64,000 bases of DNA from Gemmatimonas sp. (GCA_011390935.1 JAABRL010000007.1:1-64000), one strand, 5' to 3'; positions 32,604 through 42,129 are shown, numbered from the stretch's first letter. A program made the numbers and translations. Notes: generated from the letters alone by a model not told the origin.

Positions 32604-33313
32604 AGCGCGAAGCGCACGCCACGTTGCGCGTGGTCGGGCTGCGACGCGGGCGTGAGATCGACGCTGAGCTGCCGGTGCAGCTGCTGACGGGCACGCTCAC
32701 CGCTGGAGCTGGTGGTGCGACGCTGGTGGTGCCGCTCATCGAGATCGATGGCTGGCAGGAAGCGCCGGGACGCGTGACGCTGTACCTCACGGGCGGCGAC
32801 GTGCTGGATCTGTCGCTCGAAACGGACGAGGCCCGTCGGCTCGCCCGTGCCACGCTCGACGCCGCATCGGCCCCTCCGGAGCTGGCGCGCAGTCTACGCG
32901 CCTTTGGTGATGTGCGCGAGGGAGACCACGCCTCGCACGACCGGTGGTTCGGGCCCATGCTGCGCGCTCGCGCCGCGATCGAGGGCGTCAGCGACCCGCT
33001 GCGCCAGTGTGCGCTGCTCGACGCCGATCGTATCGGTGCCGAGGTGGAGCGAACCATCGACGAGTTGGCCGCGGTGCGTACCGGCGGCGACCCGTCGCGC
33101 ACGCGGGCACTGGCGGCCGGCATCGAGGAGGAGACCGAGGCGGTGCGCGAAGCGCTCGCACGCGTGGCGCTGGCGGCGGGCACCCTGGAAGGCAGTGCGC
33201 CCGACTCACGGCTGGCCGACTGGCGTCTATGGATCGAGACGGTGCGCTCCCTCTTTCGCGCCCTCGACGACGCCTGGCCCGCCGTGGCCAGAGTGCTTCG
33301 CAACGGGGTGTAG
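32600..33313 (+). CDS. Conserved hypothetical protein in a coupled operon
   Basis: This 237-residue soluble protein is rich in Ala, Arg, Glu and Leu. Residues 1-75 look like a beta domain (RVVGLRRGREIDAELPVQLL and LYLTGGDVLDLSLETDEARRLAR). Residues 85-237 are predominantly helical. I recognise no family or catalytic motif. The GTG start overlaps the HAD stop (GTGA), so it is translated together with the phosphatase. It is followed by a 125-bp gap before the kinase gene. Confidence 0.65.
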   Translation: MKREAHATLRVVGLRRGREIDAELPVQLLTGTLTAGAGGATLVVPLIEIDGWQEAPGRVTLYLTGGDVLDLSLETDEARRLARATLDAASAPPELARSLRAFGDVREGDHASHDRWFGPMLRARAAIEGVSDPLRQCALLDADRIGAEVERTIDELAAVRTGGDPSRTRALAAGIEEETEAVREALARVALAAGTLEGSAPDSRLADWRLWIETVRSLFRALDDAWPAVARVLRNGV

Positions 33314-33438
33314 CGACCGGCAGGCAGGGCGGGGGAGAGCGTGCGCTCAACTTTTGGCGCAAGCCGCCGAGACTTCCACACGGAGTCCCTCCCCCCCCTC
33401 GCTCGCTTCGCGCGAGCCTCGAACGTCCCGCCCGCCTC

Positions 33439-35673
33439 ATGTTCGTCACGCCTCCAATCGATGCTGGTCACACGGAGCGCCATGCCGGCGTATCCGACGC
33501 TGATCACGCCCGCGATGTCGCCGAATCGGCCATTCGCGAAGTGCGGGCCATGCGCCGCGCACTCGACGAGCACGCCCTGCTCTCGGTGGCAGATCGCCAT
33601 GGCCGCATCATCGATGTGAACACCGGCTTCTGCCAGATCAGCGGCTATTCGCGGGAAGAGCTGCTCGGGCAGGATCACCGCATCCTCAACTCGCGGGTGC
33701 ATCCGCGCACCTTCTGGATCGAGATGTGGCGAACGATTTCGAGTGGGCGTGCCTGGCGATCCGAGGTGTGCAACCGACGCAAGAACGGCACGCTCTATTG
33801 GGTGGACAGCACCGTCGTGCCCCTGCTCGATCCGACCGGGCGCATCGAACGTTTCGTGTCGATCCGCTTCGATATCACGGCCAAGAAGGCCGCCGAGTCC
33901 GAGCTCGAGGCGGCGTCGCTGCGACTGCTCGACACGAACAAGATTCTCGAACAGGCCACCGCTCATGCGAACGACATGGCGGCACAGGCGGAGATGGCGA
34001 GCTACGCGAAGAGCGAGTTTCTCGCCAACATGAGCCACGAGATCCGCACGCCGCTCACCGCGATTCTCGGATACACCGATGTGCTGCGCGACGAGCTCAC
34101 GGTGGCCGTGGGTTCGGCGAGGCAGCTCGACGCGGTGGACACGATCCGTCGGGCGGGTGAACACCTGCTCACCGTCATCAACGACATCCTCGATCTGTCC
34201 AAGATCGAGGCCGGTCGCATGGTGATCGAGGAGATCGATACGTCGCTCACCTCGCTGCTGCGTGAAGTGGATGGGCTCATGCAGGAGCGCGTCGCCGCCA
34301 AGGGGGTGACGCTGCGCACCACCTTGGCGACTCCGATGCCCGACCGCATCTGCACCGACCCGACCCGACTGCGGCAGATCCTCATGAACATCGTGGGGAA
34401 CGCCGTGAAGTTCACCGAGGTCGGGTCCGTGGCGGTTGAAGTGCGCGCCGTACCGGCACGTGATGACTTCAGCGGCGATCGCCTGGAGATTGCGGTCACC
34501 GACACCGGCGCCGGCATGACGAAACGCCAAGCCGAGGGGCTTTTTCAGCCCTTCACGCAAGCCGATGCATCCGTCACGCGTCGGCACGGTGGTACCGGCT
34601 TGGGGCTCACCATTTGTCGGCGCCTCGCGGCACTCATGGACGGCGACGTGCGACTGCACAGCACACGTCCGGGCGTTGGCACCACATTCGTCGTCGACCT
34701 GCCGCTCGTGGCGGCCGACGCGTCCACGCTCGTGCACTCGCTGCACAGTACGAGCGAGCCGACCGCGAAGGGGACTGCGTCCAACGCGGCGGTGGCGCTG
34801 CACGGTCGCATCCTGCTGGCCGAGGACGGGCCCGACAATCAGCGCCTCATCAGTCACCATCTGCGCAAGGCCGGCGCCGACGTCGTGATCGCCGAAAACG
34901 GTGCGGTCGCGCTCGAACGGGTACTGGCTGCCATTGGTGACCATACGCCATTCGATCTGCTCGTGACCGATATGCAGATGCCGGAAATGGATGGATACAC
35001 GCTCGCGCGCACGCTGCGCGCACGCGGGGTCCGCATGCCGATCGTGGCGCTTACGGCGCACGCGATGGCCGAAGACCGTGGCAAGTGCCTCGCGGCGGGC
35101 TGCGACGACTACGCCAGCAAGCCGATCGATCGCACGGCGCTGCTCACCACTTGTGCGCACTGGTTGGCGCAGGGTGAGCGCGCGGTTGACGACATGGTGT
35201 TCCCCGCCCTCGATTCGTTGCAGGTCGATGATCACGAACCGCTACCGACAACGCTCGATGCACCTGGCAGCCACTCCTCGCCGTTTCGACTCGACGAGCT
35301 GGCGCTCGACACGGTCGAGGGAGTTCCGGCGATCATCATCAGCGATCTGGCTGATGATATCGACCTCGCCGAGTTGATCCGCACGTTCACATACAACCTC
35401 GGCAGTCGCATGGAGCAGCTCACCGCGTGCGCGCAGGCCGGGGACCTGGCCGGCCTGGCACGCCTCGCGCACCAGCTCAAGGGCACGGGAACCAGCTACG
35501 GATTTCCGTCACTCACGCGAGCGGCGCGTTCGGTCGAGGCGCTCGCCGTGGACGAGGCGGATTCCGCAGCGCTCGCCGAGGCGGTGACCATACTGCTCGC
35601 CACGGCGCGCGCCATTCGCCGAGGTGCCTCGGCCACGCCGCACCTCGCCATTCCTGCCATTCGGGACGCCTGA
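33439..35673 (+). CDS. Hybrid sensor histidine kinase (PAS-HisKA-HATPase-REC-HPt)
   Basis: This 744-residue soluble phosphorelay protein has a PAS domain at about 38-150 (DRHGRIIDVNTGFCQISGYS), the phosphoacceptor His200 in the HisKA motif NMSHEIRTPLT, and an ATPase domain with DPTRLRQILMNIVGNAVKF and the GTGLGLTI box near 390. A receiver follows with Asp511 in LVTDMQMPEMDG, then an HPt domain with His678 in AHQLKGTG. It contains all phosphorelay steps from His to Asp to His. The next gene, a receiver-GGDEF-EAL protein, starts on its stop codon (TGATG) and is the likely target. The ATG at 33439 is chosen because upstream codons lie in low-complexity DNA. Confidence 0.9.
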   Translation: MFVTPPIDAGHTERHAGVSDADHARDVAESAIREVRAMRRALDEHALLSVADRHGRIIDVNTGFCQISGYSREELLGQDHRILNSRVHPRTFWIEMWRTISSGRAWRSEVCNRRKNGTLYWVDSTVVPLLDPTGRIERFVSIRFDITAKKAAESELEAASLRLLDTNKILEQATAHANDMAAQAEMASYAKSEFLANMSHEIRTPLTAILGYTDVLRDELTVAVGSARQLDAVDTIRRAGEHLLTVINDILDLSKIEAGRMVIEEIDTSLTSLLREVDGLMQERVAAKGVTLRTTLATPMPDRICTDPTRLRQILMNIVGNAVKFTEVGSVAVEVRAVPARDDFSGDRLEIAVTDTGAGMTKRQAEGLFQPFTQADASVTRRHGGTGLGLTICRRLAALMDGDVRLHSTRPGVGTTFVVDLPLVAADASTLVHSLHSTSEPTAKGTASNAAVALHGRILLAEDGPDNQRLISHHLRKAGADVVIAENGAVALERVLAAIGDHTPFDLLVTDMQMPEMDGYTLARTLRARGVRMPIVALTAHAMAEDRGKCLAAGCDDYASKPIDRTALLTTCAHWLAQGERAVDDMVFPALDSLQVDDHEPLPTTLDAPGSHSSPFRLDELALDTVEGVPAIIISDLADDIDLAELIRTFTYNLGSRMEQLTACAQAGDLAGLARLAHQLKGTGTSYGFPSLTRAARSVEALAVDEADSAALAEAVTILLATARAIRRGASATPHLAIPAIRDA

Positions 35674-37490
35674 TGACAGCGCAAGCCACCCCCATCGAAG
35701 CACGCGTACTGCTGGTCGATGATGACCCGGACGTCCATGCCCTCGTGGCCGCCATGCTCAAGCCGCTCGGCGTCTCCATCGCGCACGCAATGAATGGTGC
35801 CGACGCGGTGCCGATGGCACGCGCGGCGGCGACGGAACTCATTCTGCTCGATCATGACATGCCGGGGCGCAGTGGTCTCGATGTACTGCACGAACTGCGC
35901 GCCGATGGACGACTCTCGCGCATTCCCGTCATCATGATCACGGGGAGCGACAGTCACGCAGTCCTTGCTTCGTGCTTCTCGGCCGGTGCGTACGATTACA
36001 TTCGCAAGCCGTTTTTCGCCGCGGAACTGCGCGCGCGCGTAGGCTCTGCGCTGGAGCGGCAGCGACTGCTCGTGGAGCTCGTCGCGGCCGCACGTCGCGA
36101 TCGACTCACCGGGCTTCCCAATCGCGCGTTCCTGCAGGATCAGTTGCAGATTGCCATCCGCGTGGCCAAGCGGTCACCGGAGCGCGGGTTCTCGCTCATG
36201 TTTCTCGACTTCGACCGCTTCAAGCTCATCAACGACAGTCTCGGACACGATGTCGGTGACCAGCTGCTACGCGGCATCGCCGACCGACTGCGCGAGAACC
36301 TGCGCATCAATGACACGGTCGTCGTTGGTGATACCGAGAACACCGTGGCCCGACTTGGGGGCGATGAGTTCGTCGTGGTGCTCGATGGTGTGACCGACCT
36401 GATCACGGCGTCGGGGATCGCCGACCGCCTCATTCGCGCCCTCGAGCCACCGTATCAGCTCGGCCCGCATGTCGTGCGCTCGTCGGCCAGCATCGGCATT
36501 GCCTGCAACAGCGGGCAGTACGACACCCCCGACGACATGCTGCGCGACGCCGACATCGCCATGTACGAAGCCAAGAGCCGCGGCAAGGCCTGCTGGGTGG
36601 TGTTCTCCGATGCCATGCGCGAGGCGGTGGCTCATCGCCATACGCTCGAGACGGCGCTGCGCGCAGCCGTCGAGCAGGAGGATTTCACTCTCGTGTACCA
36701 GCCGATCGTTTCGCTCGATGATCACTCGGTGGCCGGTATGGAGGCGCTCGTTCGCTGGACGCACGATGAACTCGGTGAGGTCACCCCTACCGAGTTCATT
36801 CCCATCGCGGAAGAAACACGACTGATCCTGCCGCTTTCCGATTGGATCATGCGCACGGCGTGCGCCGACTTCCGATCGTGGCGCGAATCGCTCGGCGCGG
36901 ACGCCCCGCGCTACGTGAGCGTGAATCTCTCGCGTGTACAGCTCACCGATCCGGGACTCGTTGATCGGGTGATCGCCGTCGTGCTCGAGGCCGGGCTGCA
37001 ACCGCGCGACCTGCAGCTCGAGGTCACCGAGTCGCAGATCATGGCCAATCGCAACACCGCGATCGCGCAACTGCGCGCGCTGCGTGCCGCCGGCGTGCGA
37101 CTCGCCATGGACGATTTCGGCACCGGCTATTCGTCGCTCTCCTGCCTGCAGGAGTTCCCGCTCGATGTGCTCAAGATCGATCGGGAGTTCATCGCCAACC
37201 TCAGCCGTGGTCGGGACTTTGCGGCCCTCGTGCACGCCGTGATCACGTTGGCCGACAACCTGGGGCTCGAGGTCGTCGCCGAAGGCATCGAGGAGCTGGC
37301 ACAGCTCGCGATGCTGCAGGATCTCGGCTGCCGCGACGGCCAGGGCTTCTTCATTGCGAAGCCCATGCCATCCGATCTCGCGTGCGATTGGTGCGTTCGT
37401 GGTCAGCTGTCCGCTTCCGATTCGTCTCACCCTTCCGTGACCGCCACCCAAGGCGCGTCACGTCACGCATTGCAGGAGAGGGTTGCCTGA
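35673..37490 (+). CDS. Response regulator with GGDEF and EAL domains (cyclic di-GMP turnover)
   Basis: This 605-residue protein has a receiver (about 10-125) with Asp in LLDHDMPGRSG, then a GGDEF domain with an intact GGDEF motif (ARLGGDEFVVVL). The EAL domain that follows has EALVRW, DDFGTGYSS and EVVAEGIE intact. Both cyclic di-GMP synthesis and breakdown are therefore possible. The RxxD inhibitory site that often precedes GGDEF is absent. The ATG at 35673 overlaps the upstream kinase stop, and its own TGA overlaps the next ATG (TGATG). It is probably phosphorylated by that kinase. Confidence 0.9.
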   Translation: MTAQATPIEARVLLVDDDPDVHALVAAMLKPLGVSIAHAMNGADAVPMARAAATELILLDHDMPGRSGLDVLHELRADGRLSRIPVIMITGSDSHAVLASCFSAGAYDYIRKPFFAAELRARVGSALERQRLLVELVAAARRDRLTGLPNRAFLQDQLQIAIRVAKRSPERGFSLMFLDFDRFKLINDSLGHDVGDQLLRGIADRLRENLRINDTVVVGDTENTVARLGGDEFVVVLDGVTDLITASGIADRLIRALEPPYQLGPHVVRSSASIGIACNSGQYDTPDDMLRDADIAMYEAKSRGKACWVVFSDAMREAVAHRHTLETALRAAVEQEDFTLVYQPIVSLDDHSVAGMEALVRWTHDELGEVTPTEFIPIAEETRLILPLSDWIMRTACADFRSWRESLGADAPRYVSVNLSRVQLTDPGLVDRVIAVVLEAGLQPRDLQLEVTESQIMANRNTAIAQLRALRAAGVRLAMDDFGTGYSSLSCLQEFPLDVLKIDREFIANLSRGRDFAALVHAVITLADNLGLEVVAEGIEELAQLAMLQDLGCRDGQGFFIAKPMPSDLACDWCVRGQLSASDSSHPSVTATQGASRHALQERVA

Positions 37491-38410
37491 TGCCCGTCGC
37501 GTCCGCGAACGAACTCAATGCCGGCTTCACCAGCGGCTCCATGCCCGACCATGCACTCGTGGCACGCCAGACGGTGGCGGGGCTCGGCCAGCTGGCGACG
37601 CTCCCCACGGTCACACTGCAGATCATGCGGCTTGCCGACGACCCGCACGCGACGGGCGATGCGCTCGATCGTCTGCTGGTGGCCGATCCCACGCTCGGCG
37701 CACGTGTGCTGCGCGTGGTCAACTCGGCGTTCTATGGCTTGCCCGGTACCGTCACCACAACCGGCGCGGCGATCGTGCGTCTCGGCTTCGCCGCGATCCG
37801 CAACATCGCCATCGCCGCCAGTCTCACGCGCATGTTTCGCGGTGGTCGCCTCACGCTCACCTTCGACGCCAAGGACGTCTGGCGCCATTCGGTGGCGGTG
37901 GCCGAGGCCGCACGGTTGCTGGCGCGCCGCTCCAAGCGTGGCAGCGCCGACGAAGCGCTGCTCGCTGGCCTGCTGCACGACATCGGCATCGTGGTGGCCA
38001 TGCAGGGTTGTCGCCCGGAGTTCGAGCAGCTGCTCAACGCGCTCGAGTTCAACGACGAGGCGATCTACGCCGACGCGGAACGTGAATACCTTGGCACCAC
38101 GCATGCGCTGCTCGGCGCCGAGCTGAGCCGCCGCTGGGGCTTTCCCGCAACGCTCGCGAGTGTCGCCGAGCATCACCATGCGCCCATGGTGCTCGACGTC
38201 TCCGTTCGCACGTTGCCCGCACTCGTGCATGTGGCCGATCATCTCGCCGTGCGTGCGGGCGAGGGGTATACGCGCACCGTCGGCGGAGAGACGTTGGATC
38301 CCGCCGTGGTCGCGTGGCTTGGACTCAAGGAGTCCGACCTCGAGGAGTTGACAGCGATCCTGCCGACGGCCACGGCAGAAGCGATGCAGGTGCTCGGCGA
38401 CAGCAACTGA
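37490..38410 (+). CDS. HDOD domain signalling protein
   Basis: This 306-residue protein has an HDOD domain (about residues 30-225; LPTVTLQIMRLADDPHATGDALDRLLVADPTLGARVLRVVNSAFYG begins it). It retains a degenerate HD-like pair in LLAGLLHDIGIV. HDOD proteins act in signalling and regulation, often with cyclic di-GMP proteins, but the biochemical activity is usually unknown. AGGAGAGG precedes the ATG at 37490, which overlaps the stop of the GGDEF-EAL gene (TGATG). It ends the operon, just before a strong hairpin. Confidence 0.85.
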   Translation: MPVASANELNAGFTSGSMPDHALVARQTVAGLGQLATLPTVTLQIMRLADDPHATGDALDRLLVADPTLGARVLRVVNSAFYGLPGTVTTTGAAIVRLGFAAIRNIAIAASLTRMFRGGRLTLTFDAKDVWRHSVAVAEAARLLARRSKRGSADEALLAGLLHDIGIVVAMQGCRPEFEQLLNALEFNDEAIYADAEREYLGTTHALLGAELSRRWGFPATLASVAEHHHAPMVLDVSVRTLPALVHVADHLAVRAGEGYTRTVGGETLDPAVVAWLGLKESDLEELTAILPTATAEAMQVLGDSN

Positions 38411-38417
38411 GCGCGCG

Positions 38418-38450
38418 GCACGCGGCGTCGAGAAACTCGACGCCGCGTGC
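38418..38450. terminator. Strong hairpin between convergent HDOD and feo genes
   Basis: Perfect 15-bp arms (38418-38432 and 38436-38450; GCACGCGGCGTCGAG and its inverse) enclose only AAA. No T-run follows on either strand, so it is a stable bidirectional stop or mRNA-protecting hairpin rather than a classical terminator. Confidence 0.65.
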
Positions 38451-38457
38451 AACGCGA

Positions 38458-38628
38458 TCAGCGCAGCGTATCCCAGCCCGCCGGTTTGCGCGCCGCGGTG
38501 GGAGCACAGCCGCAGCTGCTCCCGCAGCCATCACGCTCGGCACGAGCACTGCGCCACGAGGCCAGCACGCGTCGTGCGAGAAACGTGATGGCCACCACCA
38601 CCACAGCGGCGACGAGCAGGCGATCCAT
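38458..38628 (-). CDS. Small Cys-rich membrane protein associated with FeoB
   Basis: This 56-residue protein has one N-terminal membrane helix (LLVAAVVVVAITFLARRVL), then basic residues and a Cys cluster CGSSCGC (three Cys). This matches the FeoB-associated Cys-rich membrane protein (FeoC-like) architecture. The ATG at 38628 follows the feoB stop by 3 bp, so it is the third gene of the feo operon. It may stabilise FeoB or handle ferrous iron; this is inferred from position and layout. Confidence 0.7.
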   Translation of the reverse strand: MDRLLVAAVVVVAITFLARRVLASWRSARAERDGCGSSCGCAPTAARKPAGWDTLR

Positions 38629-38631
38629 GGC

Positions 38632-40818
38632 TCAGCCCCACCCCAGCGCGCGTCCACCAGCGTACACGATCCACGCCGCACCGTACGCCAACACCAGCAT
38701 GTAGCCGAACTGTATCGCTGCCCACCCCCAGCCGATGCGTCCGCCGCCCGCTTCGCGTACCGTGATGGCCGTGGTGCTCATGCACATGAGCGCAAATACA
38801 TAGAACACCATCAGCCCCATCGCTACGAGCGTGGTGTACACGGGCTCGCCGGTGATCGGATCGCGCTCGGCACGCAGACGATCACCCAGCGCCTGCACAT
38901 TGTCCTCATCGCTGCCCACGCCGTAGATCGTGCCCATGGTGGACACGAACACTTCACGTGCGGCGAAGCTGGCCGCAATCGAGACGCCGATCTTCCAGTC
39001 GTAGCCGAGCGGACGCACGACCGGTTCGATGATCTTGCCCACGCGACCCAGCGTGCTGGCTTCCAGCTGCTGCTCGGCCTGCGTCACGTCGGGGAGCGAT
39101 GCGTCCACCTCGGTGCGCGGATAGGTGGCCATCGCCCACAGCACGATCGACAACGCCATGATGACGGTACCCGCACGACGTACGAACAGCATCGCGCGCT
39201 GCCACACGGTCACACCCAGTGTGCGAACACTCGGCCACCGATACGCCGGTAGCTCGAGAATCATGGGACGCACCGGTCCCTTGAGCAGCGTGCGCTTGAA
39301 CACCGCCGCCACCGCGAGCGCCGTGAGCGTACCCAGCAGATACATGCCCAGCAACGTGAGCCCCTGCAAGCCGAAGCCGAACGGGAGCGTGCTCGCGGGA
39401 ATGAAGGTGCCAATGAGCAGCGTGTACACCGGCAGTCGCGCCGAGCAGCTCATGAGCGGCACCACCATCATGGTGGCCAACCGGTCCTGTCGGTTCTCGA
39501 TCACGCGCGTGGCCATGATGCCCGGTACCGCGCAGGCATACCCGGAGAGCATGGGAATGAAGCTGCGCCCGTGCAGGCCCACGCGGCGCATCACGCGATC
39601 CATGAGAAAGGCCGCGCGCGCCATGTAGCCGCTGTCCTCGAGAATGCCGATGACGAGGAACAGAATGCTGATCTGCGGCAGGAACACGAGCACACCACCG
39701 ACACCGGCAAAGATGCCGTCCACGACGAGCGACCGCAGGTCGCCCTCGGGCAGCAACGTGCCCACCTGGCTGCCAAGCGCCGCAATCAACCCTTCGATGG
39801 CGTCCTGCATGGGCGCGGCCCATGTGAACACCGACTGAAAGACGATCGCCATGAGCGCAATGAACACGGCCGGTCCGATCACGCGGTGGAGCGCAATCGC
39901 ATCGATGCGATCGGAGAAGGAGCGTCCTTCCTGTTCCTTCGTGACCACCGCGCGGGCCATCACTTCGCCGATCCAGCCGTACCGTGCGTCCGATTCGAGC
40001 CGCTGCGGTGCGAGCCCGATCTGGCCGAGCGTGACAGCGGCCGTCTTGCGCAGCTCTTCGAGACCGTCCACATCGGCGACGTGCGGCTCGAGGTGCTGCA
40101 CCGAAAGCAATCGCAGCGCTTCGAGCTGGGCCGCTGACGTGCTCAACCCGGCGGACTCGAGTCGCGCAACCACGGGGGCGAGCAGCTCCGTGGCCGCGGT
40201 CGGTAGCGAAAACTGTCGTGACGGCGGTGGCAGCGTCACGGCGATCTCGCACGCGCGACCGAGCGCATCGATGCCCTGCCCACGTTTGGCCACGAGCGGC
40301 ACCACGGGTACCCCGAGCGCGTCGATGAGCTCGGGCACATCGATGCTGATCCCCTGGTCCTCCGCAGCGTCCATCTGGTTGAGCGCGAGCACCACGGGCA
40401 CGCCCAGTTCGATGACCTGACTGGCCAGAAAGAGATTGCGTTCGAGGTGCGCCGCATCGGCGACGACCACGATGACATCGGGACGCCAGCCATCGCGAGC
40501 CCGACCGAGCAGTACTTCGAGGGCGATCTGTTCGTCGGGCGACGAGGCCGAGAGCGAATAGCTGCCTGGCAGATCGAGACACGCGACGCGGCGCCCGGAG
40601 GCGGTGCGGAAGAAGCCTTCCACGCGCTCGACGGTAACGCCGGCAAAGTTGCCGACACGCTGCCGGAGTCCGGTCAGCGCGTTGAAGAGCGTGGTCTTGC
40701 CGGTGTTCGGATTGCCGACGAGCGCAAGGCGCAGCACTGCCTCGTCGGCGGGCGCGAACGGTGTCGGAGGCGTGGGCTCAACGACCGGGGTGGCGAGGTC
40801 GGTCACGACCGGGGCCAA
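38632..40818 (-). CDS. feoB: Ferrous iron transport protein B
   Basis: FeoB is the GTPase-driven Fe2+ uptake protein of the inner membrane. The 728-residue protein has the N-terminal G domain: P-loop GNPNTGKTTLFN, switch region VGNFAGVTVE, DLPGSYSLSA and NQMD. The membrane part has Gate-type segments, including the conserved Cys in MLSGYACAVPGIMATR. The TTG start at 40818 (GTG at 40806 is possible) sits 17 bp after feoA. The last gene of the operon follows within 3 bp. Confidence 0.93.
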   Translation of the reverse strand: MAPVVTDLATPVVEPTPPTPFAPADEAVLRLALVGNPNTGKTTLFNALTGLRQRVGNFAGVTVERVEGFFRTASGRRVACLDLPGSYSLSASSPDEQIALEVLLGRARDGWRPDVIVVVADAAHLERNLFLASQVIELGVPVVLALNQMDAAEDQGISIDVPELIDALGVPVVPLVAKRGQGIDALGRACEIAVTLPPPSRQFSLPTAATELLAPVVARLESAGLSTSAAQLEALRLLSVQHLEPHVADVDGLEELRKTAAVTLGQIGLAPQRLESDARYGWIGEVMARAVVTKEQEGRSFSDRIDAIALHRVIGPAVFIALMAIVFQSVFTWAAPMQDAIEGLIAALGSQVGTLLPEGDLRSLVVDGIFAGVGGVLVFLPQISILFLVIGILEDSGYMARAAFLMDRVMRRVGLHGRSFIPMLSGYACAVPGIMATRVIENRQDRLATMMVVPLMSCSARLPVYTLLIGTFIPASTLPFGFGLQGLTLLGMYLLGTLTALAVAAVFKRTLLKGPVRPMILELPAYRWPSVRTLGVTVWQRAMLFVRRAGTVIMALSIVLWAMATYPRTEVDASLPDVTQAEQQLEASTLGRVGKIIEPVVRPLGYDWKIGVSIAASFAAREVFVSTMGTIYGVGSDEDNVQALGDRLRAERDPITGEPVYTTLVAMGLMVFYVFALMCMSTTAITVREAGGGRIGWGWAAIQFGYMLVLAYGAAWIVYAGGRALGWG

Positions 40819-40834
40819 GGCACTGCGATGCCGC

Positions 40835-41164
40835 TCAGCGGCGCGCCGAACGAGCGGGCAGCGGCTGGACAGTGATGCCCGCGGTGAGCGCCGATCCGAG
40901 GGCGAGCCGCGTGCCGCGCACGTCGAGCACCATGGCGTGTCGTGCGTCGATCACGCTGACGGCGGTGCCTTCACAGAGGCCGAGCGCCCGGAGGCGGCAG
41001 GCTTCGTCGGAGCCGCAATCATCGAGCCCGATGACGGTGGCGCGGCTGCCCGGTCGGCACTGCGAGAGCGTGCAAGGACGCGCTGCTTCGAGCAGGCCGT
41101 CAACGCTCGTCGTCGCAGTGGACGAGGCGGTGGGCAACACGGGCAGGGAGACGCTGATCGACAC
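40835..41164 (-). CDS. feoA: Ferrous iron transport protein A
   Basis: This small 109-residue cytoplasmic protein has an SH3-like FeoA domain (about residues 30-105). Typical sequences are GSRATVIGLDDCGSDEACRLRALGLCEGTAVSVID and TRLALGSALTAGI. FeoA assists FeoB. The GTG at 41164 is the start, and a perfect palindrome lies 12 bp upstream. It leads the feoA-feoB-cysteine-rich operon. Confidence 0.88.
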   Translation of the reverse strand: MSISVSLPVLPTASSTATTSVDGLLEAARPCTLSQCRPGSRATVIGLDDCGSDEACRLRALGLCEGTAVSVIDARHAMVLDVRGTRLALGSALTAGITVQPLPARSARR

Positions 41165-41175
41165 GTTTGGCGGAG

Positions 41176-41192
41176 TTGAGAATGGTTCTCAA
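41176..41192 (-). promoter_or_regulatory. Fur-like palindrome upstream of feoA
   Basis: TTGAGAATGGTTCTCAA has perfect 7-nt arms around a 3-nt centre. It is placed 12 bp before the feoA start codon. This fits an iron-responsive repressor site (Fur or DtxR type). A related sequence, GAGAATGGTACTC, occurs at 41239-41251 and could be a second, weaker site. Binding is inferred. Confidence 0.65.
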
Positions 41193-41260
41193 TGGCTTCT
41201 TCTGTAGACTAGCAAGAAGCGCCGCCGGAAGCAATGGGGAGAATGGTACTCGGGACCACT

Positions 41261-41278
41261 GCTCCTCCGAGGAGGAGC
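41261..41278. terminator. Short perfect hairpin between lgt and the feo regulatory region
   Basis: GCTCCTC pairs with GAGGAGC across CGAG (18 nt overall). It lies 9 bp beyond the lgt stop on the minus strand and may end the large operon. No T-run follows. Confidence 0.4.
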
Positions 41279-41286
41279 ATGCCCCC

Positions 41287-42129
41287 TTACGCGCGCGCTG
41301 GCGTCGTCGAGTTCGAGGAACCGCTGCGGGAGACCATGATCACCACGCCGATCGTCGCAATCGTGAGCGCAATCACCTGCGCCGACGTCAGCCCGACCAC
41401 GAGGCGGTCGTCCTTGGCTCGAAAGAACTCCACGATGAAGCGCTCCACGCCCGCCAGGATGCAGTACATCCCGAACAGCCACCCTTCCTTGTGCGTGTGC
41501 TCCCGGAACCGCCACAGGATTAGGAACATCACGAAGCCCATCGCCGTCTCGTACAGCTGCGTGGGGTGCACCGCGATCACGTCGGTTGGGAGCGTGCCCT
41601 CGGGCAGCGTGATGCCGAACATCTGCTCCATGTTCGCCGCCGTGCTCGGCGGTGCGCCTTCCGGAAAGCGCGCCGCGAAGGGTCCGCTCCATGGCCGGCC
41701 ATAATCATCGCCCACCGCCCAACACCCGGTCCGTCCGACCGCGTAGCCCGCGGCGATCGCGATGCCGGCCACGTCGGCGATTCGCAGGAACACCAGCTTC
41801 TTGTAGCGGATCACGAGCCAGCACAGCAGCACCGACCCCATGAACCCCCCCCAGAACACGAAGCCGCCGCGACTGAAAAACGCCCCCGGATCGCCAGTCA
41901 GCACGACGAAGTACGTCTTCGCGCCGATGATCGTGCCGAGCAATGCCGCCAACACGACATCCGGAATCGCGTCCGCCTCCACGAGGTGTCCCCGACGCGT
42001 GAGTTCGCGCTGGCAGATGATCTGCGCGATCACGAACGCCGCCAGAACGGCCAGCCCGAACCCGGTGAGCTCGAGCGGACCGATGTTGAAGACGGTGGGC
42101 AGATGGTTGATGCCGTCGGAGGCGAGCAT
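41287..42129 (-). CDS. lgt: Prolipoprotein diacylglyceryl transferase
   Basis: Lgt transfers a diacylglyceryl group from phosphatidylglycerol to the lipobox Cys of prelipoproteins in the inner membrane. The 280-residue protein has the Lgt signature around GRTGCWAVGDDYGRPW, the conserved HPTQLYE, and about seven membrane helices. The ATG is at 42129. It is the last gene of the long minus-strand run, 36 bp after tsaD. Confidence 0.93.
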   Translation of the reverse strand: MLASDGINHLPTVFNIGPLELTGFGLAVLAAFVIAQIICQRELTRRGHLVEADAIPDVVLAALLGTIIGAKTYFVVLTGDPGAFFSRGGFVFWGGFMGSVLLCWLVIRYKKLVFLRIADVAGIAIAAGYAVGRTGCWAVGDDYGRPWSGPFAARFPEGAPPSTAANMEQMFGITLPEGTLPTDVIAVHPTQLYETAMGFVMFLILWRFREHTHKEGWLFGMYCILAGVERFIVEFFRAKDDRLVVGLTSAQVIALTIATIGVVIMVSRSGSSNSTTPARA

